This document shows positions 56,668-64,000 of a stretch of 64,000 bases of DNA, in pieces. Under the pieces are notes generated by a model. The model was given only the letters and a program-made list of their open reading frames with translations. It made no database searches and was not told the origin of the DNA. Position 1 is the stretch's first letter; each line of letters opens with the position of its first letter. The DNA is taken from positions 496,001 to 560,000 of the forward strand of contig CAWGEV010000007.1 in the NCBI GenBank assembly GCA_963821705.1. The letters run 5' to 3'. The position numbers and the translations under genes were made by a program. The stretch is from DASUPK01 sp963821705 (GTDB lineage Bacteria > Actinomycetota > Thermoleophilia > Solirubrobacterales > 70-9).

Positions 56668-58353
56668 TCATGCCGCCTGACCTCCCACGGCCGGTTCGCG
56701 CCTTGCACGCTCGGCCTGCCTGACCTGCGACATCCACTCGGCTGGGGAGATCTCGCCGCCGATCAGGCCGGCGAGCCCCTCCAGCGCCGAGCAGCCCATG
56801 CCCGCCCTGCGAACCGCCTCGGCGATCAGCGGCACGGAGTCGAGCGCCTCAGAGGCCTGGCCGATGATCCCGGGGATCTGGTCGGCGGGCGTTCCCTCGC
56901 CGAGCAGCTCCCCCGCGCGCCGGTTGCGGCTGCCCTCGGCCAGGATGGTGGCGGTCAGGTCGCCGACGCCGGCGATTCCCGCGAAGGTCTCGTGCTGCGC
57001 CCCCCGGGCGCGGGCATAGGCGACGCACTCGCGCCACACCTGGGCCGTCGCGATCCCGGCCGCGTTCATGCCCTGCGCCCGGGCGGCCGCGCCGGCGAGG
57101 GCGGCGGCGTTCTTGGCGGCACCGGCGACCTCGACTCCGATCATGTCCTCGGAGCGCTCGCAGACCAGTCCGGCCTCGTCGAAGACGCTCCCGAGCTGGT
57201 CGCGAAGGTCGGGGTCGCGGCTGCCCAGGACGAGCGCGGCCGTGCCCGAGACCGCCTCCTTGGCGTGCGCGGGCCCGCCGAGCGACGCGATCGCGCGGGA
57301 GCGGACGCGCTCGGACACGTACTCGGAGGGCGGCACGGCCATCGGCGCCACCATCCCCTTGCTGAGCAGCAGGACCGAGGCGCGCTGGCCGACTCGGTCG
57401 CCGATCGCACCGACCGCCTGCGGCAGCGCAGCCGAGGGCACGGCCAGGCAGACGAGATCGATGCCCGCGAGCTCGATGTCGGCGGCTCGCTTGACGGTGA
57501 GCGAGTCGGGGAGCTGGATGCCGGGCAGGTACTTCTCGTTCGTGCGGGTCTCGCTCATCTCCTCAGCGTGCTCGGGCGTGCGGGTGCCCAGCTGCACGTC
57601 GAGGCCGCCGCGCGCGAGCAGCACCGCAACAGCCGTCCCCCAGCTGCCGGCCCCGATCACCGCCGCCTTGCGAAGCGGCGGCAGCCCGCCCAGCCACTCC
57701 CACTGCAGCTCGATCACGGGCCAGATGCGGGCGCCGACCGAGTTGGCGAGCGCCGGCGAGGGATCCTCGGTGCGCGGGAAGGTGAGGGCGCGACCCAGCC
57801 GGACCTTCACCTTCTTGGGGCGGATCTTCCAGCCGCGGCGCACCTGCTCGGTGCCGTGCACCGCGACCGGCAGCACCGCCGCGCCGGACTCCAGGGCGAG
57901 GCGGCCGAAGCCGCGCTTCGGCCGGGCGAGCGACCCGGTTCGATGCCGGGTCCCCTCGGGGAAGATGCAGATGGCGCCGCCGCGATCCAGCACGCCGCGG
58001 GAGGTGACCAGCGTCTGCTCGTCGGACTGGCCCCGGCGGACGGGGTAGGCGCCCAGCCGGTTGAGGATCCATCCCGGCCAGCGCTTCTCGAAGAGCTCGA
58101 CCTTCGCCACGTAGTGGAGCGGCCGCCTGAAGGGGAGTGACGCGCCGATCACGAACGGGTCGAGGAAGCTGCGGTGGTTCGCGGCGACGATCAGCGGTCC
58201 CTTGACCTTCCCGTGCTCCCGCCCGATGCGCGACAGCCTGAAGTAGACGAGGAAGAACGGGACGAGGATCAGGCGAGCGATGAAGTAGAGCGGGCGGTTG
58301 ACGCCATGCTCGCGAGTGAAGCGGTGGTAGCTGAGCAGTCTCTCCTCGTCCAT
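56668..58353 (-). CDS. Fused acyltransferase (PlsC-like) and glycerol-3-phosphate dehydrogenase (GpsA)
   Basis: 561 residues from ATG 58353. The first 215 are a PlsC-type acyltransferase: NHRSFLDP (H-x4-D) near 60, IFPEGTRHRTGSLARPKRG near 130. A short linker leads to a complete GpsA domain (about 228-550): VIGAGSWGTAVAVLL, KNAAALAGAAARAQG, AGVGDLTATILAEGSRNR. GpsA makes sn-glycerol-3-phosphate from DHAP; PlsC acylates (lyso)phosphatidate. A TTG at 58374 would add seven residues. Confidence 0.9.
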   Translation of the reverse strand: MDEERLLSYHRFTREHGVNRPLYFIARLILVPFFLVYFRLSRIGREHGKVKGPLIVAANHRSFLDPFVIGASLPFRRPLHYVAKVELFEKRWPGWILNRLGAYPVRRGQSDEQTLVTSRGVLDRGGAICIFPEGTRHRTGSLARPKRGFGRLALESGAAVLPVAVHGTEQVRRGWKIRPKKVKVRLGRALTFPRTEDPSPALANSVGARIWPVIELQWEWLGGLPPLRKAAVIGAGSWGTAVAVLLARGGLDVQLGTRTPEHAEEMSETRTNEKYLPGIQLPDSLTVKRAADIELAGIDLVCLAVPSAALPQAVGAIGDRVGQRASVLLLSKGMVAPMAVPPSEYVSERVRSRAIASLGGPAHAKEAVSGTAALVLGSRDPDLRDQLGSVFDEAGLVCERSEDMIGVEVAGAAKNAAALAGAAARAQGMNAAGIATAQVWRECVAYARARGAQHETFAGIAGVGDLTATILAEGSRNRRAGELLGEGTPADQIPGIIGQASEALDSVPLIAEAVRRAGMGCSALEGLAGLIGGEISPAEWMSQVRQAERARREPAVGGQAA

Positions 58354-58413
58354 GCTCAGATCGAAACCCCACAAGGGGGGGCAGTTACAGGCGGATCGTG
58401 CGCGCCCGTATGC

Positions 58414-59442
58414 CTACCAGGCCGCTTCGAGGATCGCCGCGAGGTCGTCGCGCGTGACGTCGCCCGGCGTCATGTGCCGGAGCTCGGACCGGGCCATCGC
58501 CATGTCCAGGACCTCGTCGACCCTGCCGCGGTCCGCCCCCAGCTCGCCGAGGGTGCGGTTTCCGGCGAGCTCGGCGATCCGGGCCCCGATCCCGGCGGGA
58601 TCGGTGCCCAGGGCGGACGCCAGCGCCTCGATCTGCTCTGGGGCCCGCGAGCGCATCGCAGCCATGGTCTGCGGGAGGAGGGCAGCGTAGGTCTCGGCAT
58701 GGGGGGTGCCGAGCACCCAGACCGTCGTCTGGCCGAGCACGTGGTGGAGGGCCATCCCGGCCCGGTCGACCGCGATCGCGCAGAGGAGGGCACCGAGAGC
58801 GAGCGCGGCGCGATCCCGGTGCTCAGGCGATTGATCCAGCGCGCCAGCGATCATCTCGGCACCTCGGAGTGCGGCCAGGCGGGAGTCCTCGTCCGCGAGC
58901 GGCGTATAGAGAGACTCGGCGCCGTGCGCCAGGGCGTTCATCGCCGTCGCGCGGAGCTGCGCCTCGGGGGCGCTCGTCATCGCGTCCGAGTACCCGATCA
59001 CCAGCGACGGCCTCTTGAAGGCCTCCGCCTGGCGGCCCTCCGGAAGGCGATGGAAGCCCGTCATCGGCGCGCCGGAGAGGGTCGTCGGGATCCCCGCGAC
59101 CTCCCCTCCCCGCACCGCCTGGATGCCCTTCGCGGAGTCGATCACCCGCCCGCCGCCGAAGGCCACCAGCCTGCCCGAGCCGACCTCGTCGACGACGGCC
59201 GCGGAGGCCTCGGGAACCCGGCCGGCGGGGAGCAGGTGGGTCCGCTCGGCCGCATCGCTCAGTCCGCCCGCGTCCGAAAGGGCGCGCGGGGTCGAGAGCA
59301 GCTCGAAGCGCTCCCAGCCCGCCTTCGCCAGGGCCCCGAGCGGATCGGTGACCGGGCCGCCGTAGACGAGCAGCTTCCGGCGGTCGTCTGCGAACTCGGC
59401 CCAGCTCCCCCCGGCGGGCGCCTGCAGTTCCTCGTAGGACAA
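58414..59442 (-). CDS. Iron-containing alcohol dehydrogenase-family enzyme (maleylacetate reductase-like)
   Basis: 342 residues. NAD-binding VAFGGGRVIDSAKGI near 92, IPTTLSGAPMTGFH, metal-site residues in NALAHGAESLYTP and MALHHVLGQTTVWVLGTPH (His-x3-His pattern). The length and short N-terminus fit maleylacetate reductases or group III dehydrogenases; glycerol-1-phosphate dehydrogenase is possible given the lipid gene downstream. Substrate not settled. Confidence 0.82.
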   Translation of the reverse strand: MSYEELQAPAGGSWAEFADDRRKLLVYGGPVTDPLGALAKAGWERFELLSTPRALSDAGGLSDAAERTHLLPAGRVPEASAAVVDEVGSGRLVAFGGGRVIDSAKGIQAVRGGEVAGIPTTLSGAPMTGFHRLPEGRQAEAFKRPSLVIGYSDAMTSAPEAQLRATAMNALAHGAESLYTPLADEDSRLAALRGAEMIAGALDQSPEHRDRAALALGALLCAIAVDRAGMALHHVLGQTTVWVLGTPHAETYAALLPQTMAAMRSRAPEQIEALASALGTDPAGIGARIAELAGNRTLGELGADRGRVDEVLDMAMARSELRHMTPGDVTRDDLAAILEAAW

Positions 59443-59443
59443 G

Positions 59444-59516
59444 AGCCCGGAGTGGGACTCGAACCCACAGCCGCCGGCTTACAAAGCCGGTGCTCTACCA
59501 ATTGAGCTATCCGGGC
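59444..59516 (-). tRNA. tRNA-Thr (anticodon TGT)
   Basis: 73 nt. Acceptor GCCCGGA/TCCGGGC (7 bp), D arm GCTC-AATTGGTA-GAGC, anticodon arm CCGGC-TTTGTAA-GCCGG with anticodon TGT, T arm with GTTCGAGTC loop, discriminator T. CCA is not encoded. Confidence 0.97.
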
Positions 59517-59561
59517 GATTCACTGACAGAGTAGGCCCGAGCTCAGCGCCAGGAGGAGCGG

Positions 59562-59975
59562 CTAGCCGATCGAGCCGCCGTCGGTGGGGTCGACGGAGTC
59601 CGGCGGATTGAGGATCTGGTCGACGTCCTCGGCGATGCACTCGGCCATCGCGTCGTCGAGCGTGTCGGTTGCGTCAGCGCCGTACTCGTCGATGAACTCG
59701 GCCGGGGTCTCCCCGGCGAGCTCGGCCTGGCAGTCGGAGCTGGCGGTCCCGACGGCGGCGACGACCTGCGCGCGTGTTCGCCTCATGCAGGAGCGCATCG
59801 TGTGCCTGGCGCCGTACTTCCTGCGGAACGCCCGCCTGCCGATGCCGACCCGCTCCTGGTTGCACTGCTGGGCGGTCAGGCCGTTGACCTGACCGCCCGA
59901 AGCAGCCGCCGCAGACGCTGGCAGTGCGAGCAGCGCGGCGGCGGCGATCCCTCCGATGGCGTACCTGAGCCTCAC
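59562..59975 (-). CDS. Secreted Cys-containing hypothetical protein
   Basis: 137 residues from GTG 59975: signal peptide RLRYAIGGIAAAALLALPA ending ASA, then a domain with four cysteines (AQQCNQERVGIGRRAFRRKYG; MRSCMRR; SDCQAEL; AECIAED) likely forming disulfides, and an acidic tail. No family recognised. The frame extends upstream to 60173 without a better start. Confidence 0.65.
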   Translation of the reverse strand: MRLRYAIGGIAAAALLALPASAAAASGGQVNGLTAQQCNQERVGIGRRAFRRKYGARHTMRSCMRRTRAQVVAAVGTASSDCQAELAGETPAEFIDEYGADATDTLDDAMAECIAEDVDQILNPPDSVDPTDGGSIG

Positions 59976-60053
59976 CTGGCATTCATCGGCAGGATCGGGC
60001 GCTCCGGCATCCCGAAAATGAGGGCACGGCGCCTCCCGCCTAGACTCCGTCCC

Positions 60054-60377
60054 ATGTCCCAGTCGCGCAGTCTCACCGACAGCCTCGGCGACTCCGCCGC
60101 CCGCGGGCGCTGGCTGGCGCGAGGGGCCTGGCTGCTCGCCGCCGCCGAGGTCGTGCTCGCCGTGCGCAACCACGTCACGACCCGGCTCAGCGAGAAGGAC
60201 CGCCAGCGGATGGTCCAGATCGTCCGCTCCTCGAAGGGACGCCCGTCGAATCTCTCCGACCGCGAGCGCAAGGAGCTCAAGGCCCTGCTCGACAAGGTGG
60301 AAGCGCGCGAGCTCGCCAAGACGGTCGCGACCAGCGGCTTCGCGAGCCGGTTCGCCAAGGGCGTGCGCCGCCGCTGA
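60054..60377 (+). CDS. Small hypothetical protein
   Basis: 107 residues, MSQSRSLTDSLGDSAARG, a weakly hydrophobic helix (LARGAWLLAAAEVVLAV) then a basic, helical region (SEKDRQRMVQIVRSSKGRPS; DRERKELKALLDKVEA). Possibly a membrane-associated small protein. No family recognised. Followed by a strong hairpin. Confidence 0.65.
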   Translation: MSQSRSLTDSLGDSAARGRWLARGAWLLAAAEVVLAVRNHVTTRLSEKDRQRMVQIVRSSKGRPSNLSDRERKELKALLDKVEARELAKTVATSGFASRFAKGVRRR

Positions 60378-60381
60378 ACGA

Positions 60382-60413
60382 ACAACGGCCGCCCCTCTCG
60401 GAGCGGCCGTTGT
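60382..60413. terminator. Strong bidirectional hairpin terminator
   Basis: An 11-bp perfect stem, ACAACGGCCGC with GCGGCCGTTGT, and a 10-nt loop, five bases past the stop at 60377. It lies between convergent genes. Confidence 0.65.
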
Positions 60414-60433
60414 GGCTGCCGTGCCGTGGATGA

Positions 60434-60466
60434 GAGGGCGCCCGAGGCGAAGCCGAGGGCAACCCG
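60434..60466 (+). repeat. Intergenic RNA-hairpin repeat, copy 2
   Basis: GAGGG, then GCCC-GA-GGC-GAA-GCC-GA-GGGC, then AA-CCCG. Inner stems are separated by a symmetric GA/GA internal loop, which can form tandem sheared G-A pairs; GGG and CCC pair outside. Same plan as copies 1 and 3. Confidence 0.5.
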
Positions 60467-60483
60467 CTTGATGGCGAAGCCGT

Positions 60484-61182
60484 CTAGACCTTCACCGCGC
60501 GCGAATCGAGGTGGATGCCCACCTTCCGCTTGACCCGCTGCAGGGCGTTGTCAACCGTCTTCGTGTCACAGTCGAGGCGTTCGCCGATCACCTCGTAGGA
60601 GTGACCGTCGAGGTAGAGCGCCAGGACGCGGCTCTCGAGCTCCGAGAGAACGCTGGTCAGGCAGGCGACCAGGCTCTCCAGCTCCTCGCCGGCGATCACC
60701 TGGTTGGCGGGATCGCGAACCGCCGGACCGGGCAGGACCTCCTCCAGGGTGGTCTCCGAGTCGGGGCCCGCGGCCGCCGGTGTCTGGCTGAACGAGACGT
60801 ACTGGTTCAGCGGGGTGTGCTTGTTGCGGGTCGCCGTCTTGACGGCGGTGATGATCTGCCGGGTGATGCAGAGCTCGGCGAAGCCGCGGAAGCTCGACTC
60901 GCGCTCGGGCCTGTAGTCGCGGATCGCCTTGAACAGGCCGAGCATCCCCTCCTGCATCAGATCGTCGGCATCGCCGCCGAGCAGGAAGTAGGACGAGGAC
61001 TTGACCCGCACGAAGCGCCGGTAGCGGCGGACCAACTGGTCGTAGGCGTCGGTCCGGCCGTTCTTGGCCAGCGCGACGAGAAATTCGTCATCCGGGCCGG
61101 GGCCGGTCTTGCGGGCGCCCTCTGGAATCGCTCGGGCGGGGACGACGGCGTGCTCTTCGGTGCTCGGGGTAGGTACAGCCAC
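60484..61182 (-). CDS. RNA polymerase sigma factor of the SigH (Spo0H) type
   Basis: 232 residues. Region 2 (FVRVKSSSYFLLGGDADDL; MQEGMLGLFKAIRDYRPE; FAELCITRQIITAVKTATR then NKHTPLNQYVS) and region 4 (LSELESRVLALYLDGHSYEV; KTVDNALQRVKRKVG) follow Bacillus SigH almost block for block, and the length is close. In Firmicutes SigH controls entry to sporulation and competence. In this lineage the role is unknown; I infer a transition-phase factor. Coding ends 17 bases from repeat copy 2. Confidence 0.88.
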   Translation of the reverse strand: MAVPTPSTEEHAVVPARAIPEGARKTGPGPDDEFLVALAKNGRTDAYDQLVRRYRRFVRVKSSSYFLLGGDADDLMQEGMLGLFKAIRDYRPERESSFRGFAELCITRQIITAVKTATRNKHTPLNQYVSFSQTPAAAGPDSETTLEEVLPGPAVRDPANQVIAGEELESLVACLTSVLSELESRVLALYLDGHSYEVIGERLDCDTKTVDNALQRVKRKVGIHLDSRAVKV

Positions 61183-61504
61183 AGCAACCTCCTTGGACGG
61201 GAGCGGTTCTGTGGCGCCCAGTTCCTCCCCTGAGGCGCCTCGGTCGGGTGCTGTCCGTCAGGCTCGACCTGAGGTGCACCCTTCTTGGCGGAGCAGCCTA
61301 CTCGCGGATCCGGGAATGTCAACCACAGTTCGGAGCCGATGCAATTCTGGTTGCAGGATCCGTGCCTGAACCGGCGGAGATCGGGGCGTCCGTCCGCGAG
61401 CGCTGGTAGGTGCGAGGGGCCCCGGCGGCGAAGCCGCGGGGGCCACCCGTATTGTGAGGGTCGCTCGGCGCAAGCCCGGGCGTCAATTGACTGGAGGATT
61501 CGAG
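61183..61504. other. Intergenic region between sigma factor and membrane protein
   Basis: 322 bases, divergent. It holds hairpin-repeat copy 3 (61414-61449), a possible degenerate further copy at 61456-61482 (GAGGG ... GGCGCAAGCC), and AGGAGG-like sites before both starts. No convincing gene. Confidence 0.5.
61414..61449 (+). repeat. Intergenic RNA-hairpin repeat, copy 3
   Basis: GAGGG, then GGCCCC-G-GCGGC-GAA-GCCGC-GGGGGCC, then A-CCCG. The stem sequence differs from copies 1 and 2 but the pairing is kept, which is covariation. Same flanks GAGGG and ACCCG. Confidence 0.5.
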
Positions 61505-62227
61505 ATGGAGGCGAGTGGAAATCGAATAGAGGCCGGCCGGGTCATCAGCGAGGCCTTCGAGACCTACCAGCGGTATGCAGGCGTCCTGCTCGGAGGAGCG
61601 GTGATCTTGATCGGTATCGCCGCGGTGATCAACGGCATCCTTGCGACGACCGGGAGCCTGGTCCTCGTCCTCGTGGGCGCCCTGATCGGGCTTGCGGCGG
61701 GATTCCTGTACACGGGCTATGTCGTCAAGCTCGTCCAGGATGTCCGCGACGGTCGGCTCGATAACAGCATGAGTGAGCTGTTCTCCGCGGCGGCGCCCTA
61801 CGTCGGCACCCTGATCCTGAACGGCATCCTCGCCGGGATCGCGATCACGATCGGCTTCATCCTGATCATCGTGCCCGGGCTGATCCTGCTGACCATCTGG
61901 GCGGTGATTGCCCCCGCGATCGTCGTCGAGGACAAGGGCGTGTTCGAAGCCTTCGGCCGCAGCCGGGAGTTGGTGAGGGGCAATGGCTGGTCCGTGTTCG
62001 GCGCAATCGTGCTCGCCTTCCTGATCGTGTTCGTGGTCGGCCTGGTTGCGGGCCTGATAGGCGCCTCGATCGGCACGGCCGGTCGCGTCATCCTGCAGGC
62101 CATCGCCAACGTGCTCACGGCCCCTGTGGCCGCGCTCGTCTCGAGCATCCTCTTCTTCGACCTCGGCGGCGGCAGGGGAACCTCGGCGGCACCCTCCGCG
62201 GCCGAGCCGCCCGCACCCGCGGCTTGA
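61505..62227 (+). CDS. Polytopic membrane protein
   Basis: 240 residues with about five hydrophobic helices: GVLLGGAVILIGIAAVINGI, SLVLVLVGALIGLAAGFLY, GILAGIAITIGFILIIVPG, and others. AFGRSRELVRGNGWSVFG is a pattern seen in DUF975-like/glycerophosphodiesterase-membrane-domain proteins. GGAGG lies 8 nt before the ATG. Function unknown. Confidence 0.75.
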   Translation: MEASGNRIEAGRVISEAFETYQRYAGVLLGGAVILIGIAAVINGILATTGSLVLVLVGALIGLAAGFLYTGYVVKLVQDVRDGRLDNSMSELFSAAAPYVGTLILNGILAGIAITIGFILIIVPGLILLTIWAVIAPAIVVEDKGVFEAFGRSRELVRGNGWSVFGAIVLAFLIVFVVGLVAGLIGASIGTAGRVILQAIANVLTAPVAALVSSILFFDLGGGRGTSAAPSAAEPPAPAA

Positions 62228-62281
62228 CCGTCAGGACATGGCGGGCGCGCTTCCCGTCAGCGGGAGGCGCGCCGCTGTCCG

Positions 62282-62758
62282 CTACTCGTCAGGCGTGCAG
62301 TCCGCGCTGCTGTCGCTGAAGCGGCCGAGCAGCTCAGCCAGCGTCTTCAGCTCGGACGGGTCCAGGACCTCGCCGAGGCGGCGATCGATGTCCTCGATGT
62401 GGCCGGGGGCGGCCGCTCTCAGCTTGTCCAGACCGGCGTCGGTGAGGATCGCGTAGCTGACCCGCGCGTCTGTCTTGCACTCACCCTTTGCGACCAGGTC
62501 CTGGTCCTCGAGCCGGTCGAGCAGGCGGGTGATGCCGGACGGCGAGAGCTGCAGCTCGTTCGCGAGATCGATCCGGCGCATTCCCTCATCGCCCGCGCGC
62601 GAGAGCAGGAGCAGGCAGCCATAGTCGTTCATCGTCAGGCCGTGCTTGGCCACCAACGAGGCGCTCAGCTCGCGCGTCAGGGTTGCGTGCGCCCCCAGCA
62701 GGCTGGTCAGGGCATCGGTCGCCGGAGTTGCTTGTGCTTTCAACTGTTGTGGAGTCAA
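62282..62758 (-). CDS. MarR-family transcriptional regulator
   Basis: 158 residues, TTG start. Winged helix: GLTMNDYGCLLLLSRAG, IDLANELQLSPSGITRLLD (recognition helix), LVAKGECKTDARVSYAILT (wing). Divergent from the YceI gene, with an inverted repeat over that gene's promoter, so it probably represses both. Cys92 in the wing could sense redox, as in OhrR-like members, but this is speculation. Confidence 0.9.
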   Translation of the reverse strand: MTPQQLKAQATPATDALTSLLGAHATLTRELSASLVAKHGLTMNDYGCLLLLSRAGDEGMRRIDLANELQLSPSGITRLLDRLEDQDLVAKGECKTDARVSYAILTDAGLDKLRAAAPGHIEDIDRRLGEVLDPSELKTLAELLGRFSDSSADCTPDE

Positions 62759-62789
62759 GTTTCTCTGCTACACTGTTTGACAGGTCAAA
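62747..62789 (+). promoter_or_regulatory. YceI promoter with overlapping MarR-type operator
   Basis: -35 TTGTGG (62747-62752), 16-nt spacer, -10 TACACT (62769-62774). TTTGAC-AG-GTCAAA, a perfect inverted repeat, covers 62776-62789 at the expected transcription start, so a bound MarR protein would block initiation. Confidence 0.6.
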
Positions 62790-62820
62790 TAAGTCTAGCC
62801 CCCGCAAAGGAGACACTCAA

Positions 62821-63369
62821 ATGACCACAGCACAAGCAGAGTCAACCATCCCCACCGGCACCTGGCAATCCGACCCGGTGCATTCGAGCGTCGGATTCTC
62901 GGTACGGCACGCAGTCGGCACGTTCCGCGGCGGCTTCGGCCAGTTCGAGGCGACCCTCAGCGATTCCTCTGGCGAGCCGGAGCTCAGTGGACACGTCCCC
63001 GTCGAGAGCGTCCAGGTGAAGGAGGAGAACCTCGAAGCTCACCTCCTCTCCCCCGAGTTCTTCGACCAGGACCAGGCCCCCGAGATCCGCTTCGACTCGA
63101 GCAAGGTCACCCGTGAGGGCGATCAGGTCGTCGTCGAGGGCGAGCTGACCGTCAAGGGCGCCACCAACGCCGTCACCGCTCGCGGTGAAATCACCGGCCC
63201 CGGAGCCGGCCCCGACGGCAACGATCGACTCGGCATCGATCTGGAGACGAAGGTCGACCGCCATGACTACGGACTCGACTGGAACATGGACCTGCCCGAC
63301 GGATCCAAGATGCTCGGCGACGAGGTGACCCTGACGGTCCACCTCGAGCTCATCAAGGAGGAGGCGTAG
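62821..63369 (+). CDS. YceI-family protein
   Basis: 182 residues, lipocalin-like beta barrel: GTWQSDPVHSSVGFSVRHA, GHVPVESVQVKEENLEAHL, FFDQDQAPEIRFDSSKV, TVKGATNAVTARGEI. The family binds polyisoprenoid chains. No signal peptide, so it is cytosolic here. AAAGGAG lies 8 nt before the ATG. Probably in one transcript with the flavin reductase, 4 bases downstream. Confidence 0.92.
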   Translation: MTTAQAESTIPTGTWQSDPVHSSVGFSVRHAVGTFRGGFGQFEATLSDSSGEPELSGHVPVESVQVKEENLEAHLLSPEFFDQDQAPEIRFDSSKVTREGDQVVVEGELTVKGATNAVTARGEITGPGAGPDGNDRLGIDLETKVDRHDYGLDWNMDLPDGSKMLGDEVTLTVHLELIKEEA

Positions 63370-63373
63370 GCAG

Positions 63374-63940
63374 ATGAAGGTCCTGGGAATCTCAGGCAGC
63401 CTCCGCCGCGACTCCCACAACACGACGCTCTTGCGGGCGGCGGACGATCTGCTGCCGCCGTCCGCGGAGCTCGAGATCTTCGACGGGCTCAAGGCGGTCG
63501 AGCCCTACGACGAGAACGACGACCACGGCCGCGGGCCCGTAGGGGCCAGGCGGCTGCGCGAGGCGATCGAGGCGGCCGACGCCATCCTGATCGCCACGCC
63601 CGAATACAACTCGTCCGTCCCGGGCCAGCTCAAGAACGCGCTCGACTGGGCTTCGCGGCCCAAGGGTGAGAACGCCCTCTGGGGCAAGCCCGTCGCGGTC
63701 GTCGGCGCCAGCACCGGGATGTTCGGCGCCGTCTGGTCGCAGGCCGAAGCCCGCAAGGTGCTGGGCGCGAGCGGCGCTCGCGTGATCGAGACGGACCTGC
63801 CGGTCGGTCACGCTCACGAGGCGTTCACCGAGGACGGCAGGCTCGCCAACATCGAGCTGCAGCAGCGCTACTCCGAGATCCTCGACGAGCTGATCGCCCT
63901 GGCCGAGCAGGTCGGCGAGCCGGCCCGCGTCGCCGCCTGA
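63374..63940 (+). CDS. NADPH-dependent FMN reductase
   Basis: 188 residues, flavodoxin-like. GISGSLRRDSHNTTLLRAA binds FMN phosphate, ATPEYNSSVPGQLKNALDW is the family signature, and VVGASTGMFGAVWSQ closes the flavin site. Reduces FMN, quinones or azo compounds. Co-transcribed with YceI, under the MarR-type regulator. Confidence 0.92.
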   Translation: MKVLGISGSLRRDSHNTTLLRAADDLLPPSAELEIFDGLKAVEPYDENDDHGRGPVGARRLREAIEAADAILIATPEYNSSVPGQLKNALDWASRPKGENALWGKPVAVVGASTGMFGAVWSQAEARKVLGASGARVIETDLPVGHAHEAFTEDGRLANIELQQRYSEILDELIALAEQVGEPARVAA

Positions 63941-63958
63941 CCCATAGGGTTCGCGGCC

Positions 63959-64000
63959 ATGGAAGCCCGCCAAGGCGCCGAACGGCTCAATCCGGAGGCG
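63959..64000 (+). CDS. Possible start of a further gene (partial)
   Basis: An ATG at 63959 opens MEARQGAERLNPEA before the window ends. Too short to judge; no ribosome binding site is clear. Confidence 0.25.
   Translation, partial: MEARQGAERLNPEA

Noticed and set aside
60434..60466. Repeat copy 2 as a simple terminator of the sigma factor gene
   Set aside because: A strong hairpin already lies at 60382-60413, copy 3 occurs in a leader rather than a gene end, and the shared flanks go beyond a terminator's needs; kept as a repeat.
1..64000. Prophage, insertion sequence or integrative element
   Set aside because: I found no transposase, integrase, phage structural gene or terminal inverted repeat; the tRNA-Thr at 59444 has no duplicated 3' end in the window.

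Overview
The window is 64 kb of high-GC DNA with dense genes, many overlapping by ATGA, GTGA or TTGA, and frequent GTG/TTG starts. Gene content (group 1h-type uptake [NiFe] hydrogenase, Nur-type nickel regulator, F420-type luciferase-like oxidoreductase, RskA-type anti-sigma factor) points to a soil-type actinobacterium. The SigH-like sigma factor, the PlsC-GpsA fusion and the small secreted proteins suggest the Thermoleophilia (Solirubrobacterales/Gaiellales), but that placement is inference.

Layout. 1-5.8 kb: an electron-transfer locus on the minus strand (small anchored proteins, a ferric-reductase-like bis-heme membrane protein, an FAD reductase, a 3Fe-4S ferredoxin) beside a plus-strand two-component system. 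5.8-11 kb: UspA and glutamate synthase large subunit. 11.3-13.5 kb: a Nur-like regulator with a matching operator, a nickel transporter and a small zinc-finger-like protein. 13.5-28 kb: one fifteen-gene minus-strand operon, hypC, a second HypC-like gene, hypD, hypE, hhyS, hhyL, a NifU-domain Fe-S protein, three conserved hypotheticals, protease, hypA, hypB, a double SIS protein, hypF. 28-34 kb: cupin, SnoaL-like protein, then lysA-hom-thrC-thrB ending in a Ser/Gly-repeat protein. 34-40.8 kb: hydrolase, cell-envelope proteins, acyl-CoA dehydrogenase, MBL hydrolase. 40.8-44.2 kb: a damaged or badly assembled region (T-depleted tract, frameshifted Gly-rich beta-helix gene, doubtful gene ends). 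44.2-47 kb: DNA glycosylase, thiolase, hydroxyacyl-CoA dehydrogenase. 47-64 kb: peptidase, CBS transporter, phosphodiester glycosidase, pterin dehydratase, B12-binding-type protein, rhomboid, two ECF sigma factors (one with an anti-sigma), PlsC-GpsA fusion, alcohol dehydrogenase-type enzyme, tRNA-Thr, a SigH-like sigma factor, MarR/YceI/flavin reductase.

How parts fit. Nickel supply (Nur box, nur, transporter) lies next to the hydrogenase operon, which has a good sigma-70 promoter and a complete hypABCDEF set. In the first 5.8 kb, three small membrane-anchored proteins with similar N-termini each have an 11-bp-spaced direct repeat 75-100 bp upstream of their start. That is the signature of an OmpR/PhoB-type regulator, and one is encoded there. 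This looks like a regulon controlling a membrane electron-transfer chain that I cannot match to a described system, and it is the best candidate for something new. A second candidate is a covarying intergenic RNA hairpin present in three copies between 48 and 61.5 kb.
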